DNA of 64,000 bases, taken from NCBI GenBank assembly GCA_002733495.1, contig NVVV01000002.1:60861-124860 (forward strand). Direction: 5' to 3'. Each line of letters begins with the position of its first letter. The stretch's first letter is position 1. The notes beneath the pieces are model-generated. The model saw only the letters and a list, made by a program, of their open reading frames with translations. It was not told the DNA's origin and searched no databases. Shown one piece after another: positions 9,971 to 19,500 of this stretch. A program made the position numbers and the translations under genes. The stretch comes from Robiginitomaculum sp. Its GTDB lineage: Bacteria > Pseudomonadota > Alphaproteobacteria > Caulobacterales > Maricaulaceae.

Positions 9971-12094
9971 TTACCGGTCGTTACTGCGCACGTGACCTTT
10001 AGGGAAGAGGTCTAATACCATGCCACGATTACTATCAGCGGTCATCGCCATGCCCTGGATCGGGTTAACAGTGGAGCTACGGTTATCATCTTCAACCCGC
10101 AGCGTAGCTTGGCCGCTATAGCTGCCAGCAGAGGCACAGTTTTGCAGTGAAACTGTCACTGAGTAGAGGTTTGCACTGGCGCCGGAAGAGGTAAAGTCAC
10201 CGGAAACATTACATACCTGCGCAGAGCCAGGGAATGCATACGTTCCGCTGAAAGTGCCGGCGCTGGAAACCGTCAAGTCACCAATGTCTGTATTCCCATC
10301 GTAGAAGTCGAAGCTCCCACCAAGGTCGGCAATAACGGTAGAGCGGTCATAATCTCTGGAGAAGGCTGCCCGCAGAGAGCCAGTTCCGATAGAGGCCGTC
10401 GTGGATCCAGTGGAAGGGACATACGTACCCGTCAGAGAGCTTTTTGCATCCCAGTTCCCACCAAGTTGGTAAGCAACGCCGCCAACCGTGTTGGAAAGGT
10501 CAAGAACCTTTGCGTTGGCAGTCCAACCGCCGGAACCATCGGTGCTGATCGTTCCCGCAAACAGCGTAGCCGAGGCAGCCCGGTTTTCTGAATTATTGCC
10601 ATCATCATCATTGTCGTTGTCGCCAGAGCCGTTACCGTCTCCATCGCCATCGTTATCGCCGGAACCGTTCCCGTTATCGCCAGAGCCGTTGCCGTCTCCA
10701 TCGCCATCGTTGTCGCCAGAGCCGTCTCCGTCTCCATCGTTATCGCCGGAACCGTTGCCGTTGTCACCAGAGCCGTTGCCGTCTCCATCGCCATCGTTGT
10801 CGCCAGAGCCGTCTCCGTCTCCATCGTTATCGCCGGAACCGTTGCCGTTGTCACCAGAACCATCCCCATTATCGCCGGAACCATTTCCGTTGTCACCGGA
10901 ACCATTGTCGTCGTTACTGTCATTGCCGTCATTGTTGCTATCACCATTGCCGTTATGGTTGTCTGAGCTGCCATTATCGCCGCTGGCATCACCATTGTTA
11001 TTGTTACCGGCATTATTGTTGTCGCCTTCGCCACCACCATCATGATTGCCATTGCCATCGCTATAGATGATGGCATTCAGGGCACCGGCGGCAGAGATAA
11101 ACAGCAAGCCTTCGTTATAACCGCCATTGGTGCTGTTAAAACGTGCTTCCCAAATCCCTTCGGGTAATGAAGACGTTTGGCCGTCAGAACTAGCAGGCGC
11201 AGGTGCTGTTAACGCCATGCCAGTAGCACCACGGCCTTCGCCGCGCTCATCACTTAGAGGGGCGGATTCTTCGTAAAACCGCAAATATACGCGGGAAAGG
11301 TCTGGAAATTCCGGGATGCCAGCTTCTGGATCCGCATTGGCAAATACCGTATAGGTTTTTAGTGTAGCGCCAACCTTGGTGTGGATAAAGGGGGCTGGAT
11401 CGGACAAGCATGCCCCCGTCGTCGGTTCGGTTTCGCAAACAAACAAGCTGGCCGGAAGGGCAACATTGCCGGTATCTGGCATGGCAATAAGGTCTGCTTC
11501 TTCGGCCTTACCATTCGTGCCTGCACCAATATTCACAGCTGAAATTGCCATGGCCTCTGCGCCACCCGAGGTTAGGATACGGACATAACCATCAACAGAT
11601 CGGGATTGGGCATTCGTCACCACGTCTGGGGAAGGTGTTGCAGAAGCAGAAAAGGAAAGGGCGTTAACGCCATCAACCACGGGGGCTTCTACTTTAGCAC
11701 CTGCATCATCGGAACAGGCATAGGTCAGGCGCAGTGTACCAGCAGGAACTGGCGCACTTGCGGTAAAGGATAAGACAAAAGCCTGGGCAGCGCCGGGCGC
11801 AATATCAACAGGAGTATCTGTAGCAGCCGCTGCTGTCGCATTATCAGCTTCCATTGCCCGATAAGAAATATTAATGGGCTGACCGGCCTTGCGCAGGCTA
11901 ATACTGCATGAGCGGGCAATGCTGTCACCACTATTGATCATGCTGGCAAAAATCGTTACCGGCCTGTTGATTGACGTTGAGCGGCTAGAAGGCAAGACCG
12001 CAGCTTGCAATGCGGGACCAGCAAGTGCCGAAGTAGCTGCACCCATTACGGACAGGGAAGCTGCGCTTAACAGTAAAACTTTGCGTGAAATCAT
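9971..12094 (-). CDS. Secreted/surface protein with (S)GDN(G/D) low-complexity region
   Basis: Signal peptide MISRKVLLLSAASLSVMGAATSALAG; about 130 aa of Gly/Asp/Asn/Ser repeat; flanking unrecognised domains. Confidence 0.75.
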   Translation of the reverse strand: MISRKVLLLSAASLSVMGAATSALAGPALQAAVLPSSRSTSINRPVTIFASMINSGDSIARSCSISLRKAGQPINISYRAMEADNATAAAATDTPVDIAPGAAQAFVLSFTASAPVPAGTLRLTYACSDDAGAKVEAPVVDGVNALSFSASATPSPDVVTNAQSRSVDGYVRILTSGGAEAMAISAVNIGAGTNGKAEEADLIAMPDTGNVALPASLFVCETEPTTGACLSDPAPFIHTKVGATLKTYTVFANADPEAGIPEFPDLSRVYLRFYEESAPLSDERGEGRGATGMALTAPAPASSDGQTSSLPEGIWEARFNSTNGGYNEGLLFISAAGALNAIIYSDGNGNHDGGGEGDNNNAGNNNNGDASGDNGSSDNHNGNGDSNNDGNDSNDDNGSGDNGNGSGDNGDGSGDNGNGSGDNDGDGDGSGDNDGDGDGNGSGDNGNGSGDNDGDGDGSGDNDGDGDGNGSGDNGNGSGDNDGDGDGNGSGDNDNDDDGNNSENRAASATLFAGTISTDGSGGWTANAKVLDLSNTVGGVAYQLGGNWDAKSSLTGTYVPSTGSTTASIGTGSLRAAFSRDYDRSTVIADLGGSFDFYDGNTDIGDLTVSSAGTFSGTYAFPGSAQVCNVSGDFTSSGASANLYSVTVSLQNCASAGSYSGQATLRVEDDNRSSTVNPIQGMAMTADSNRGMVLDLFPKGHVRSNDR
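10610..10990. repeat. Low-complexity minisatellite with an 87-bp tandem unit
   Basis: CAGAGCCGTTGCCGTCTCCATCGCCATCGTTGTCGCC... at 10681 recurs at 10768 (offset 87 bp = 29 codons). Confidence 0.85.
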
Positions 12095-12140
12095 AATACT
12101 CTCCATTTATTCGCGTTTCGGCACCAAGCCGTTCAGTGCA

Positions 12141-12169
12141 TTGACGTCATGGTGGGGCAATAACCTCCA
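12141..12169 (-). promoter_or_regulatory. Putative ECF sigma promoter upstream of the Gly/Asp-repeat protein
   Basis: Minus strand TGGAGGTTATT-GCCC-CACCATGACGTCAA; same layout as 12926-12954. Confidence 0.6.
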
Positions 12170-12234
12170 GTCTCTGTGAGGTTTCTTGATATAAAGTGAT
12201 TTATGTGGTGTGAGATTAAATCAATAATTCAAGC

Positions 12235-12259
12235 AATTGTCTATAACTTATAGACAATT
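12235..12259. promoter_or_regulatory. 25-bp palindromic operator candidate
   Basis: AATTGTCTATAA-C-TTATAGACAATT, perfect 12-bp arms with 1-bp centre, in the divergent intergenic region. Confidence 0.6.
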
Positions 12260-12306
12260 ACGATTAGAAACCTGCACGGATTTTAATCCGCTGATAAAGA
12301 TAAGTT

Positions 12307-12882
12307 ATGGCGTATTCCTTCATTGCGAAGGACCTTATAATTGCTCATACTCGCCCAATGTTGAGTGACAATCTCAAAACGACTTATATGGCACAGCGTG
12401 CCAATCTATGCCGGTTTCTGGCTGCCCGTTTGCGTGATGATGCCATAGCAGAGGATTTGGTGCAGGAATTGTGGGTCAAGCTCAGCAAGGCCAACATCAC
12501 CGAAAAAATCGACAATCCGGTCAGTTACCTCTTTACAATGGCAGGTCGTCTGTCTCTGGATCACATTCGCCAGCGTCAACGCCGCGTACGCCGCGATGAA
12601 AAATGGACGGACGAAAGTACAGAAACGGTTGGCGGCTTTGCCACCAGTGCCGAGGATGATGGGGAAACCAGGCTGATCCGGGCGGAACGCATTGCTAAGG
12701 TTCGTGACGCCATCGACACACTGCCTCCCAAGGCCAAAAAGGCATTTCAACTTCACCGCATGCAGGGGATGTCCCACAAGGAAGTGGCGGCGGTGCTTGG
12801 TATTTCCGTTAGCACGGTGGAAAAACATATCATCCGCGCCATGCGTGAATTGACACAAATTTTGCGTGAAGCAGGCCCCTAA
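12307..12882 (+). CDS. FecI-type ECF RNA polymerase sigma factor
   Basis: AEDLVQELWVKLSKANITEKIDNPVSYLFTMAGRLSLDHIRQRQRR; region 4 MSHKEVAAVLGISVSTVEKHIIRAMREL; followed by fecR. Confidence 0.88.
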   Translation: MAYSFIAKDLIIAHTRPMLSDNLKTTYMAQRANLCRFLAARLRDDAIAEDLVQELWVKLSKANITEKIDNPVSYLFTMAGRLSLDHIRQRQRRVRRDEKWTDESTETVGGFATSAEDDGETRLIRAERIAKVRDAIDTLPPKAKKAFQLHRMQGMSHKEVAAVLGISVSTVEKHIIRAMRELTQILREAGP

Positions 12883-12925
12883 ATATAAGTAGCAAAAAAA
12901 GAATGCATTTTTTTTGAAGAAAAAG

Positions 12926-12954
12926 TGGAGGTTATTTTTACACGGTGACGTCAA
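12926..12954 (+). promoter_or_regulatory. Putative ECF sigma promoter upstream of fecR
   Basis: TGGAGGTTATT-TTTA-CACGGTGACGTCAA; same layout as the site at 12141-12169. Confidence 0.6.
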
Positions 12955-12980
12955 CCCTGTGAGGCAATAGAAAAGAGATT

Positions 12981-14042
12981 ATGGAAAACAAGTCGCATAA
13001 CAGCGCCCAGCGCGCACTGGAAGAAAAAGCCCTGCACTGGCATGTGCGGCTGCACGGCGGCGATGCCACCGAAGCAGACTGGCTGGATTTTACCAGTTGG
13101 CTGGAAGCCAAGCCGGCACACAATGACGCTTATGACGTTGTGGCTCTGGCCTGGGATGACGCTGATGACTTGCCCTCTGCTCTCCACATCGAGACGAGCA
13201 ATGAAAACGTACAACAAGGCAATGTAGTTGCCTTCCCCATGGATCGCCTGCGCAAAGCTGTGGCCGCCAAGCCCTGGGCATTTGGTGGCGGCTTTGGGGC
13301 CGCCATTGCCGCGACACTGATGCTGTTGGTCGCCCCTGTCTATATGGCACAAAATGATGCCATGGACCCAACAATTTATGCCACAGCGGTTGGCGAACAG
13401 CGCATAATCACCCTAGCCGATGGTAGTACCGTCACCCTGAATACAGATACGTCTATTTCTGTGATCATGGACAAGACCTCACGGCGCATTGATCTGCAAA
13501 AAGGCGAAGCCTATTTTGATGTCAGTCACGAAAAGGCGCGTTCTTTTACCGTGGCCGCCAATTCTCTGCGCATTACGGACATTGGCACCCGCTTTGACGT
13601 CCGTCTTAATGCAGAAAGCACATTGGTATCTGTCACAGACGGCATTGTTGAAGTTGAACCTATGGCGCAAGCTAATGGCGGTGCGAAAAATAAAAAACCG
13701 GCGGTGCGCCTTATAGAAGGACAACAGGCGATACATTTTTCAAACAGTGCAGAAATTACAGTGCAACCCTTTGATTCAACACAGGTCACAACGTGGAAAC
13801 AGGGCTATCTGGTGTTTAAAAATAATGATCTTGGTCATGTTGTATCGGAACTGAACCGCTATTTCTCGACCCCGCTAAGCTTGGCGCAAACGGACATGGC
13901 TAGCCTGCATTTTTCAGGTATATTGCAAATCACAGATCAGGATCGCGCTTTACGTGATCTAACGGCGCTGTTATCTTTAACGGTCGCCAAAACTGATACA
14001 GGAATAACCTTGCATCAGGATGATAGGGTTCATAGCGAATAA
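12981..14042 (+). CDS. FecR-family anti-sigma/transducer
   Basis: DUF4880-like N-terminus (WHVRLHGGDATEADWLDFTSWLEAKPAHNDAYD); FecR core YATAVGEQRIITLADGSTVTLNTDTSI. Confidence 0.9.
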   Translation: MENKSHNSAQRALEEKALHWHVRLHGGDATEADWLDFTSWLEAKPAHNDAYDVVALAWDDADDLPSALHIETSNENVQQGNVVAFPMDRLRKAVAAKPWAFGGGFGAAIAATLMLLVAPVYMAQNDAMDPTIYATAVGEQRIITLADGSTVTLNTDTSISVIMDKTSRRIDLQKGEAYFDVSHEKARSFTVAANSLRITDIGTRFDVRLNAESTLVSVTDGIVEVEPMAQANGGAKNKKPAVRLIEGQQAIHFSNSAEITVQPFDSTQVTTWKQGYLVFKNNDLGHVVSELNRYFSTPLSLAQTDMASLHFSGILQITDQDRALRDLTALLSLTVAKTDTGITLHQDDRVHSE

Positions 14043-14066
14043 ACGCATTACTGTTATATAACGTCT

Positions 14067-16541
14067 ATGGCTTGTCACTCCCTTTTTAAATCTGTCTGTT
14101 CTTTAACAGCCGCCGCCTTTGTGTGCTTTGCCCCGGCTAGTTACGCACAGGCTTCCAAAACTTATATTATTGATTTACCGCCGCTCAGTCTGGACCGCGC
14201 TCTCACTCGGCTTGCAAGGCAAACGCAAATTTCTGTGAACTTTTCGACATTTGATCTAAAGCGCACCAAACGTCCGGCCATTTTGGGGCTATATACGCTG
14301 GACAACGCCCTGCGGGCTATTCTTGAAAATACAGATTATTCTTTTCAGAAACTTGGGACCGGAGCCTATCGAATTATCCTGGCACCCCCGCCCGTGAAGA
14401 ATTCGTCCAGGCCCACACTGGACTTGCAAAGCACCGTAGCGCCCATCACCAAAGACATTATCATTGTGCATGCCACCAAACGTGCCGGTGTGGCGGCGCG
14501 TCTGCCCATGAGCCTCAGCATTACGGACAGTGCGCAGCTGGAAACCCTGCAGATTACAGATACCAACGCGCTGGCTTTGCATACGGCCGGTATGTCATCA
14601 ACCAATCTTGGCCCCAGCCGTAATAAAATCTTCATTCGCGGTATTTCGGACGGCAGCTTTACTGGGCGACAACAGGCCACAATCGGGGCCTATCTTGATA
14701 ATATCCGCCTCAATTATAATGAGCCGGACCCCTATCTGCAGCTGGATGATGTGGATCATGTTGAAGTGCTACGCGGGCCACAAGGCACTCTTTATGGCGC
14801 AGGGTCGCTCGGCGGGCTTTACCGGGTTATTACCAATAACCCGGACACGGAAAAATATACGGCCAGCATAAACCTTGATACGTCTCTAACCCGCAATGGC
14901 GGTCAAAATGGCCGCATCAGCTCCACCATCAATATGCCTTTGGTCAAGGGCAAGCTGGCCCTGCGTGTCACCGGCTATCTGGATCATGCGGCCGGCTATA
15001 TCGATGATGTGCGGCTTGGCTTGAAAAACGTAAACACCACCAATGTGTTTGGCACGCGTGCCCGTATTTTATGGAATATTGATGATCGCTGGAGTGTTAA
15101 TGCAGGCCTGAATTTTCAGGATGTCATCGCAAGTGACACACAATATTCCCTCGACTCACTTGGCCCCTACAAACGTGCAAACTATGTGCGCGAGCCGCAT
15201 GAAGATGACTATATCAATCCATATAGTGAAATCAGGGGCCGTTTTGGCTGGGGCGAATTTGTATCCTCAACCGCTTTTATCAATCGCTCTATTGGTGATG
15301 AGATCGATGCCTCGCTTGGTGTTCCCGTGCTAACGGCGCTTCCCATAACGCCCAGTACATTTGACCAGGGGCGCAAAATCAACATGATTACCAATGAAAC
15401 CCGGCTGGTGTCGCGCTCTGGTGGCCCCATAGACTGGCTGGTTGGTGGTCTTATTTCTCAGCGCAAAGAGAACTTTTCTTCCACACTGACCATTCCCGGC
15501 TCAGCCTCTGTACTACCCGGCGGGGCCCGCAATGGCGATATTGCCTTTAGTGAAAAGCGTCATGAACGCACCAATGAACTGGCGGCCTTTGGGGAAGTGA
15601 TCTGGCATCTGCCCTTCGAGATTGATCTGACGGGCGGCCTGCGCTGGTTTTATTCAGACGAACAGACGCGGGCTGACATTGGTGGTGCCCTTGGCACCGC
15701 CGCCGTTATGCGTAATGGCAATAGCCGCGATACCGGCTTTACGCCCAAAGCGGTGATTAGCTGGCAAGCCAATGAAAACGTTTTTCTTTATGCACAGCGC
15801 GCACAGGGATTTCGGGTTGGCGGGATCAATCTGAATAGCCCGGACAGTGTTTTTTTTGAAGATGGCAGCGGTGATATTGATGAGGAAAATGACCAAACGT
15901 TTGAACCAGACAAGCTGACCATGTATGAGCTTGGTGGAAAATTCGCCCTCTTTGATGAGCGCGTTCAGTTGCATATTTCGGCCTTTACCTTCAAATGGAA
16001 TGACATCCAGACCGATCAGATTTTACCAAATGGCTTTAGTGTCATTCTGAATGCCGGTTATGCCCGAAGCCAGGGCGTCGATGTAGACATCTTGTTTTCG
16101 CCTTTCGAGGGCCTGACCTTTGATGCCAATTTGTCTTTTAATGACCCGGACTTGGTGATTGTAAACCCATTTCTGGGCTCTCAGGTCAACGACCATTTGC
16201 CCGGTATTGCCACCCTGGCCGGCGGCATACTTGCAGAATACAGTTGGGCCGCAGGGATTGAGCGCCGTTGGGTACTTAGCGCAGATTTTTCCCATAATGG
16301 CCGCTCTCAACTGACCTTTGCGCGCACCGACAACCGCGATGCCCAGGCGACCAACATGCTGAATTTTCGCATGGCGCTGGAAAGCCCGTCACACTGGAAA
16401 ATTGGCGCCTATGTCCGTAATATCCTCAATGAAAAGGCCAATACTTTTGCCTTCGGAAATCCGTTCAGCTTCCGCCAGGAGGTCCACCGCACCCCGCCTG
16501 TGCCCCTGACGGTCGGTATATCCTTCAAGCGACAATTATAA
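14067..16541 (+). CDS. TonB-dependent receptor with N-terminal STN signalling domain
   Basis: STN segment IDLPPLSLDRALTRLARQTQISVNFS; plug with VEVLRGPQGTLYGAGSLGGLYRVITNNP; C-terminal barrel ending VGISFKRQL. Confidence 0.92.
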   Translation: MACHSLFKSVCSLTAAAFVCFAPASYAQASKTYIIDLPPLSLDRALTRLARQTQISVNFSTFDLKRTKRPAILGLYTLDNALRAILENTDYSFQKLGTGAYRIILAPPPVKNSSRPTLDLQSTVAPITKDIIIVHATKRAGVAARLPMSLSITDSAQLETLQITDTNALALHTAGMSSTNLGPSRNKIFIRGISDGSFTGRQQATIGAYLDNIRLNYNEPDPYLQLDDVDHVEVLRGPQGTLYGAGSLGGLYRVITNNPDTEKYTASINLDTSLTRNGGQNGRISSTINMPLVKGKLALRVTGYLDHAAGYIDDVRLGLKNVNTTNVFGTRARILWNIDDRWSVNAGLNFQDVIASDTQYSLDSLGPYKRANYVREPHEDDYINPYSEIRGRFGWGEFVSSTAFINRSIGDEIDASLGVPVLTALPITPSTFDQGRKINMITNETRLVSRSGGPIDWLVGGLISQRKENFSSTLTIPGSASVLPGGARNGDIAFSEKRHERTNELAAFGEVIWHLPFEIDLTGGLRWFYSDEQTRADIGGALGTAAVMRNGNSRDTGFTPKAVISWQANENVFLYAQRAQGFRVGGINLNSPDSVFFEDGSGDIDEENDQTFEPDKLTMYELGGKFALFDERVQLHISAFTFKWNDIQTDQILPNGFSVILNAGYARSQGVDVDILFSPFEGLTFDANLSFNDPDLVIVNPFLGSQVNDHLPGIATLAGGILAEYSWAAGIERRWVLSADFSHNGRSQLTFARTDNRDAQATNMLNFRMALESPSHWKIGAYVRNILNEKANTFAFGNPFSFRQEVHRTPPVPLTVGISFKRQL

Positions 16542-16557
16542 GCCCTGCATTTTTTTC

Positions 16558-16588
16558 TTGAACCTATAGGGACTGTAGGAATTATAGT
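16558..16588 (+). promoter_or_regulatory. MerR-family-type promoter/operator upstream of the czc cluster
   Basis: TTGAAC-19 bp-TATAGT with CCTATAG-GGA-CTGTAGG inverted repeat in the spacer. Confidence 0.5.
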
Positions 16589-16650
16589 ACACGTACTTTG
16601 TGCTTTTGCACCGAATCACGTCCCTGTGATCCGGAAATTTTTTTGGTGTC

Positions 16651-16968
16651 ATGCAAATCCTACTCACCCGCATTCTTGTGATCTGCCTGATTGCCATTTC
16701 CCTGCACGGGTTTGTCACGGACGACCACGTCTTTGAGGCTCAGGGTGATGAGGCGCTGGTCATGTTGACCGATGCCACAGACAAATCGAGGGACACCGCT
16801 CCCAACCTTGGCTACCCGTGTGAAACCTGCGAAATAGTGCACCATTATGTGGCCCTGAATACGAACCCGCTGGCTTTGCCTGTCACTTCGCGGGTCAGGG
16901 ACCCATTGCCGTTTCGCCCCCCATCGGGGCACCACGCCAGCGATATTCTGCACCCCCCCACAGCCTAA
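16651..16968 (+). CDS. Small exported protein of unknown function, CzcI-like position
   Basis: N-terminal hydrophobic segment, PCETCEIVHHYVAL motif, just upstream of czcC. Confidence 0.4.
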   Translation: MQILLTRILVICLIAISLHGFVTDDHVFEAQGDEALVMLTDATDKSRDTAPNLGYPCETCEIVHHYVALNTNPLALPVTSRVRDPLPFRPPSGHHASDILHPPTA

Positions 16969-17101
16969 ACGCATACAGGTGCCCCTCTGTGCGCCTGTTT
17001 ATCCATAGGACCAACGCCGGATGCTGACGATCTGTGTCTGCGCGCGGTCTGGTCATGATGACATGCCCCTTTTGAATGGCATTCCCAGATGAGTAATCAA
17101 A

Positions 17102-18370
17102 ATGAAGTATAAATCTACGGCAGCCTTGGCTGTCTTGTGGGCTAGTGCAGCGGTCGCTATTGCACCGGCTGCCCACGCCCAAAGTACCGCAATAGCTGAG
17201 ATCCAAAGTTCCCGCCCGCTTATTGCAGAATTTTCAAGATCCATATTGGCCACCCACCCCGCCATTGCTGCGGCGCAGGCTGAGCTGGATGCAGCAAAAG
17301 CACGCGCCCAGGGCGCAGGTCGGGCGCTCTATAACCCGGAAGTTGAAGCGGGGTATGAAAATGCCGATTCAACCACAAAGGCCTTTGGTGTATCGCAAAC
17401 CCTGGACTGGTCAGGCAAACGCAAGGCAAGGGCTGCCACAGGGCGCGCCGATGTCATGGCGGCCAAAGCGGCGCTGGAACTGGTGCAAAAATCCCTGCTT
17501 AGTGATGTACTGGACGCCCTTTCGGCGCATCAGGGGGCCTTTGAGAAGCTGCAATTAGCGGCCTCTAGTGTTCGTTTGGCGCGAAATTTTCTTGACCTGT
17601 CGCAAACGCGCAAAACCGCAGGCGATTTGTCTGAATCCGAACTTCTGACCGCACGACTGGCGCTTTCTCAGGCTCTGGCCGAGCAAAGCCGGGCCAAAAA
17701 TGACCTGTCTCGCGCCCGCGAACGTCTGGCCGCTTTAAGCGGTATGGGACGCGATGTCTGGCCCCTTATTGTTGGCACACCGGACGGAGCCTTGTTGCAA
17801 GGCTGGTCGGGTGAAATAAACGCCTTGCCCGAAATGCGCCTGGTGCTGGCGCAATCAGACAGTTTTCGTTCCCGCATTCAGCTTGCCGATAAAATGCGTA
17901 AAGCAGATCCGACGCTGGGCCTCAGTTTTGGTCAGGAAAGCAACGGCCTTGGTGGCAATGCCACGCTCTTTGGCGTACGCTTGGCCATCCCCTTGCAGAT
18001 CCGCAATAATTTCAGTGAAAGCGTTACTGCGGCGCGTGCCGACGCCCTTGGCGCCGAAGCTGAGGTTCGCAAAACACGCCAACGGGTCGAGGCGCGTCTG
18101 AATGCAACGACCGAGCGCTTTCTGGCTGCCTCAACGGCCTGGCAGAGCTGGCGGGACAATGGTGCCGCCGATCTCAGCGCCCAGCGCGACCTTTTGAAAA
18201 CCCTTTGGGAGGCCGGCGAGTTGAATGCCGTATCCTACCTTATCCAACTGAACCAGACCTTTGATGCGCAAGCCGCCGCCATCGATCTGAAGGAGGCCTT
18301 ATGGCGCTCCTGGATCGAATGGCTGGGCGCATCCAATTCCGCAAATTCATGGCTGGAGGCCATCCAATGA
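17102..18370 (+). CDS. czcC: TolC-family outer membrane factor of RND metal efflux
   Basis: Signal peptide, OEP-like repeats, operon with czcB/czcA. Confidence 0.85.
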   Translation: MKYKSTAALAVLWASAAVAIAPAAHAQSTAIAEIQSSRPLIAEFSRSILATHPAIAAAQAELDAAKARAQGAGRALYNPEVEAGYENADSTTKAFGVSQTLDWSGKRKARAATGRADVMAAKAALELVQKSLLSDVLDALSAHQGAFEKLQLAASSVRLARNFLDLSQTRKTAGDLSESELLTARLALSQALAEQSRAKNDLSRARERLAALSGMGRDVWPLIVGTPDGALLQGWSGEINALPEMRLVLAQSDSFRSRIQLADKMRKADPTLGLSFGQESNGLGGNATLFGVRLAIPLQIRNNFSESVTAARADALGAEAEVRKTRQRVEARLNATTERFLAASTAWQSWRDNGAADLSAQRDLLKTLWEAGELNAVSYLIQLNQTFDAQAAAIDLKEALWRSWIEWLGASNSANSWLEAIQ

Positions 18371-19491
18371 CTTTTCCCAATACTTTTCTGAAAACCGTGC
18401 CGGTAATTGCGGCTCTTGTTCTGGCGCAGCCTGCGCCCGTCATGGCCAATGAAGACGGCCATGGCGAAGAACATGCCGAAAACCTGCTCCGCATGAGCCA
18501 AAACCAACGCCGTCAAAACGGCGTCGAGACCTTACGCATTGAGCGCATAGCCCTTGCCGAAGAGATCAGCGCCCCCGGTGAGGTTGGCCTTGACCTTTAT
18601 AAAACCAGTCAGGCCACGCCGCGTATTTCTGCGCAGGTGATTACCCGTCATGCCCGTCTTGGCGATGAAGTGACCAGCAATGCTCCTTTGGTGACGCTCT
18701 CCAGCGTTGATATGGCCAGCGCACAAGGCGATTTGATCGTCACCGCCCGTGAATGGGACCGGGTTAAAAAACTGGGCCGCAAGGTGGTTTCTGATCGCCG
18801 CTATGTGGAGGCTCAAGTTGCTGCTCAGCAAGCCCGCGCCAAGGTTCTTGCCTTTGGCATGACCAAAGTTGCGGCTGACAAGCTGGTCAGCATGGGTGAT
18901 GCCTCCAAGGCCACAGGGGCGTTTACGCTTTATGCCCACCAGGATGGCACGATTATGCGCGATGATTTTGTCATTGGAGAAATTGTTGATCCTGGCCGCG
19001 TACTTTTTGAAATTACGGATGAGCGCACTGTCTGGGTAGATGCCCGGCTTTCCGCAGATGATGCATCGGTCATTGCCGCCGACGCTCCGGTACGTATTCT
19101 CACCAGTGCTGGCAAGCAATTTTCCGGTAAGGTACTGCAATTACACCATGCCATTGATGAAACTACACGTACGCTTACCGCGCGTATTGAAGTTTCCAAT
19201 ACTGACGATGCCTTGCACGCCGGACAGTTCGTCACCGCCTTTATCGAGGCTGGAAAAACCGATCCCGTGCTGGCCGTGCCGCAAGAAGCCATAACCCTGA
19301 TGAATGGGGGCAATCATGTGTTCGTCCTTAAAGATAACACTCTGATGCCAGAGCCGGTGCTTACCGGCGCCACAAGGGGCGATTGGGTCGAGATTAAAAG
19401 CGGGCTGAAAGCAGGCGATGAAGTCGCCACTAGCCAGGTCTTCTTACTCAAATCCTTGATTCTGAAATCTTCCATTGGCGACGCGCACTAG
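18367..19491 (+). CDS. czcB: RND efflux periplasmic adaptor
   Basis: Membrane-fusion-protein motifs; start overlaps czcC stop. Confidence 0.85.
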   Translation: MTFPNTFLKTVPVIAALVLAQPAPVMANEDGHGEEHAENLLRMSQNQRRQNGVETLRIERIALAEEISAPGEVGLDLYKTSQATPRISAQVITRHARLGDEVTSNAPLVTLSSVDMASAQGDLIVTAREWDRVKKLGRKVVSDRRYVEAQVAAQQARAKVLAFGMTKVAADKLVSMGDASKATGAFTLYAHQDGTIMRDDFVIGEIVDPGRVLFEITDERTVWVDARLSADDASVIAADAPVRILTSAGKQFSGKVLQLHHAIDETTRTLTARIEVSNTDDALHAGQFVTAFIEAGKTDPVLAVPQEAITLMNGGNHVFVLKDNTLMPEPVLTGATRGDWVEIKSGLKAGDEVATSQVFLLKSLILKSSIGDAH

Positions 19492-19500
19492 GGGGCGAAT

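Noticed and set aside
10610-10990. Possible CRISPR array
   Set aside because: Repeats are contiguous coding minisatellite units without unique spacers; no cas genes in the window.
10432-11076. Long ORFs on both strands inside the Gly/Asp-repeat gene (10432-11076 minus, 10488-11045 plus)
   Set aside because: Triplet repeats keep all frames open. They translate to monotonous SPEPLPSPSPS and TTMAMETATAL strings; the signal-peptide-bearing frame 9971-12094 is the credible one.
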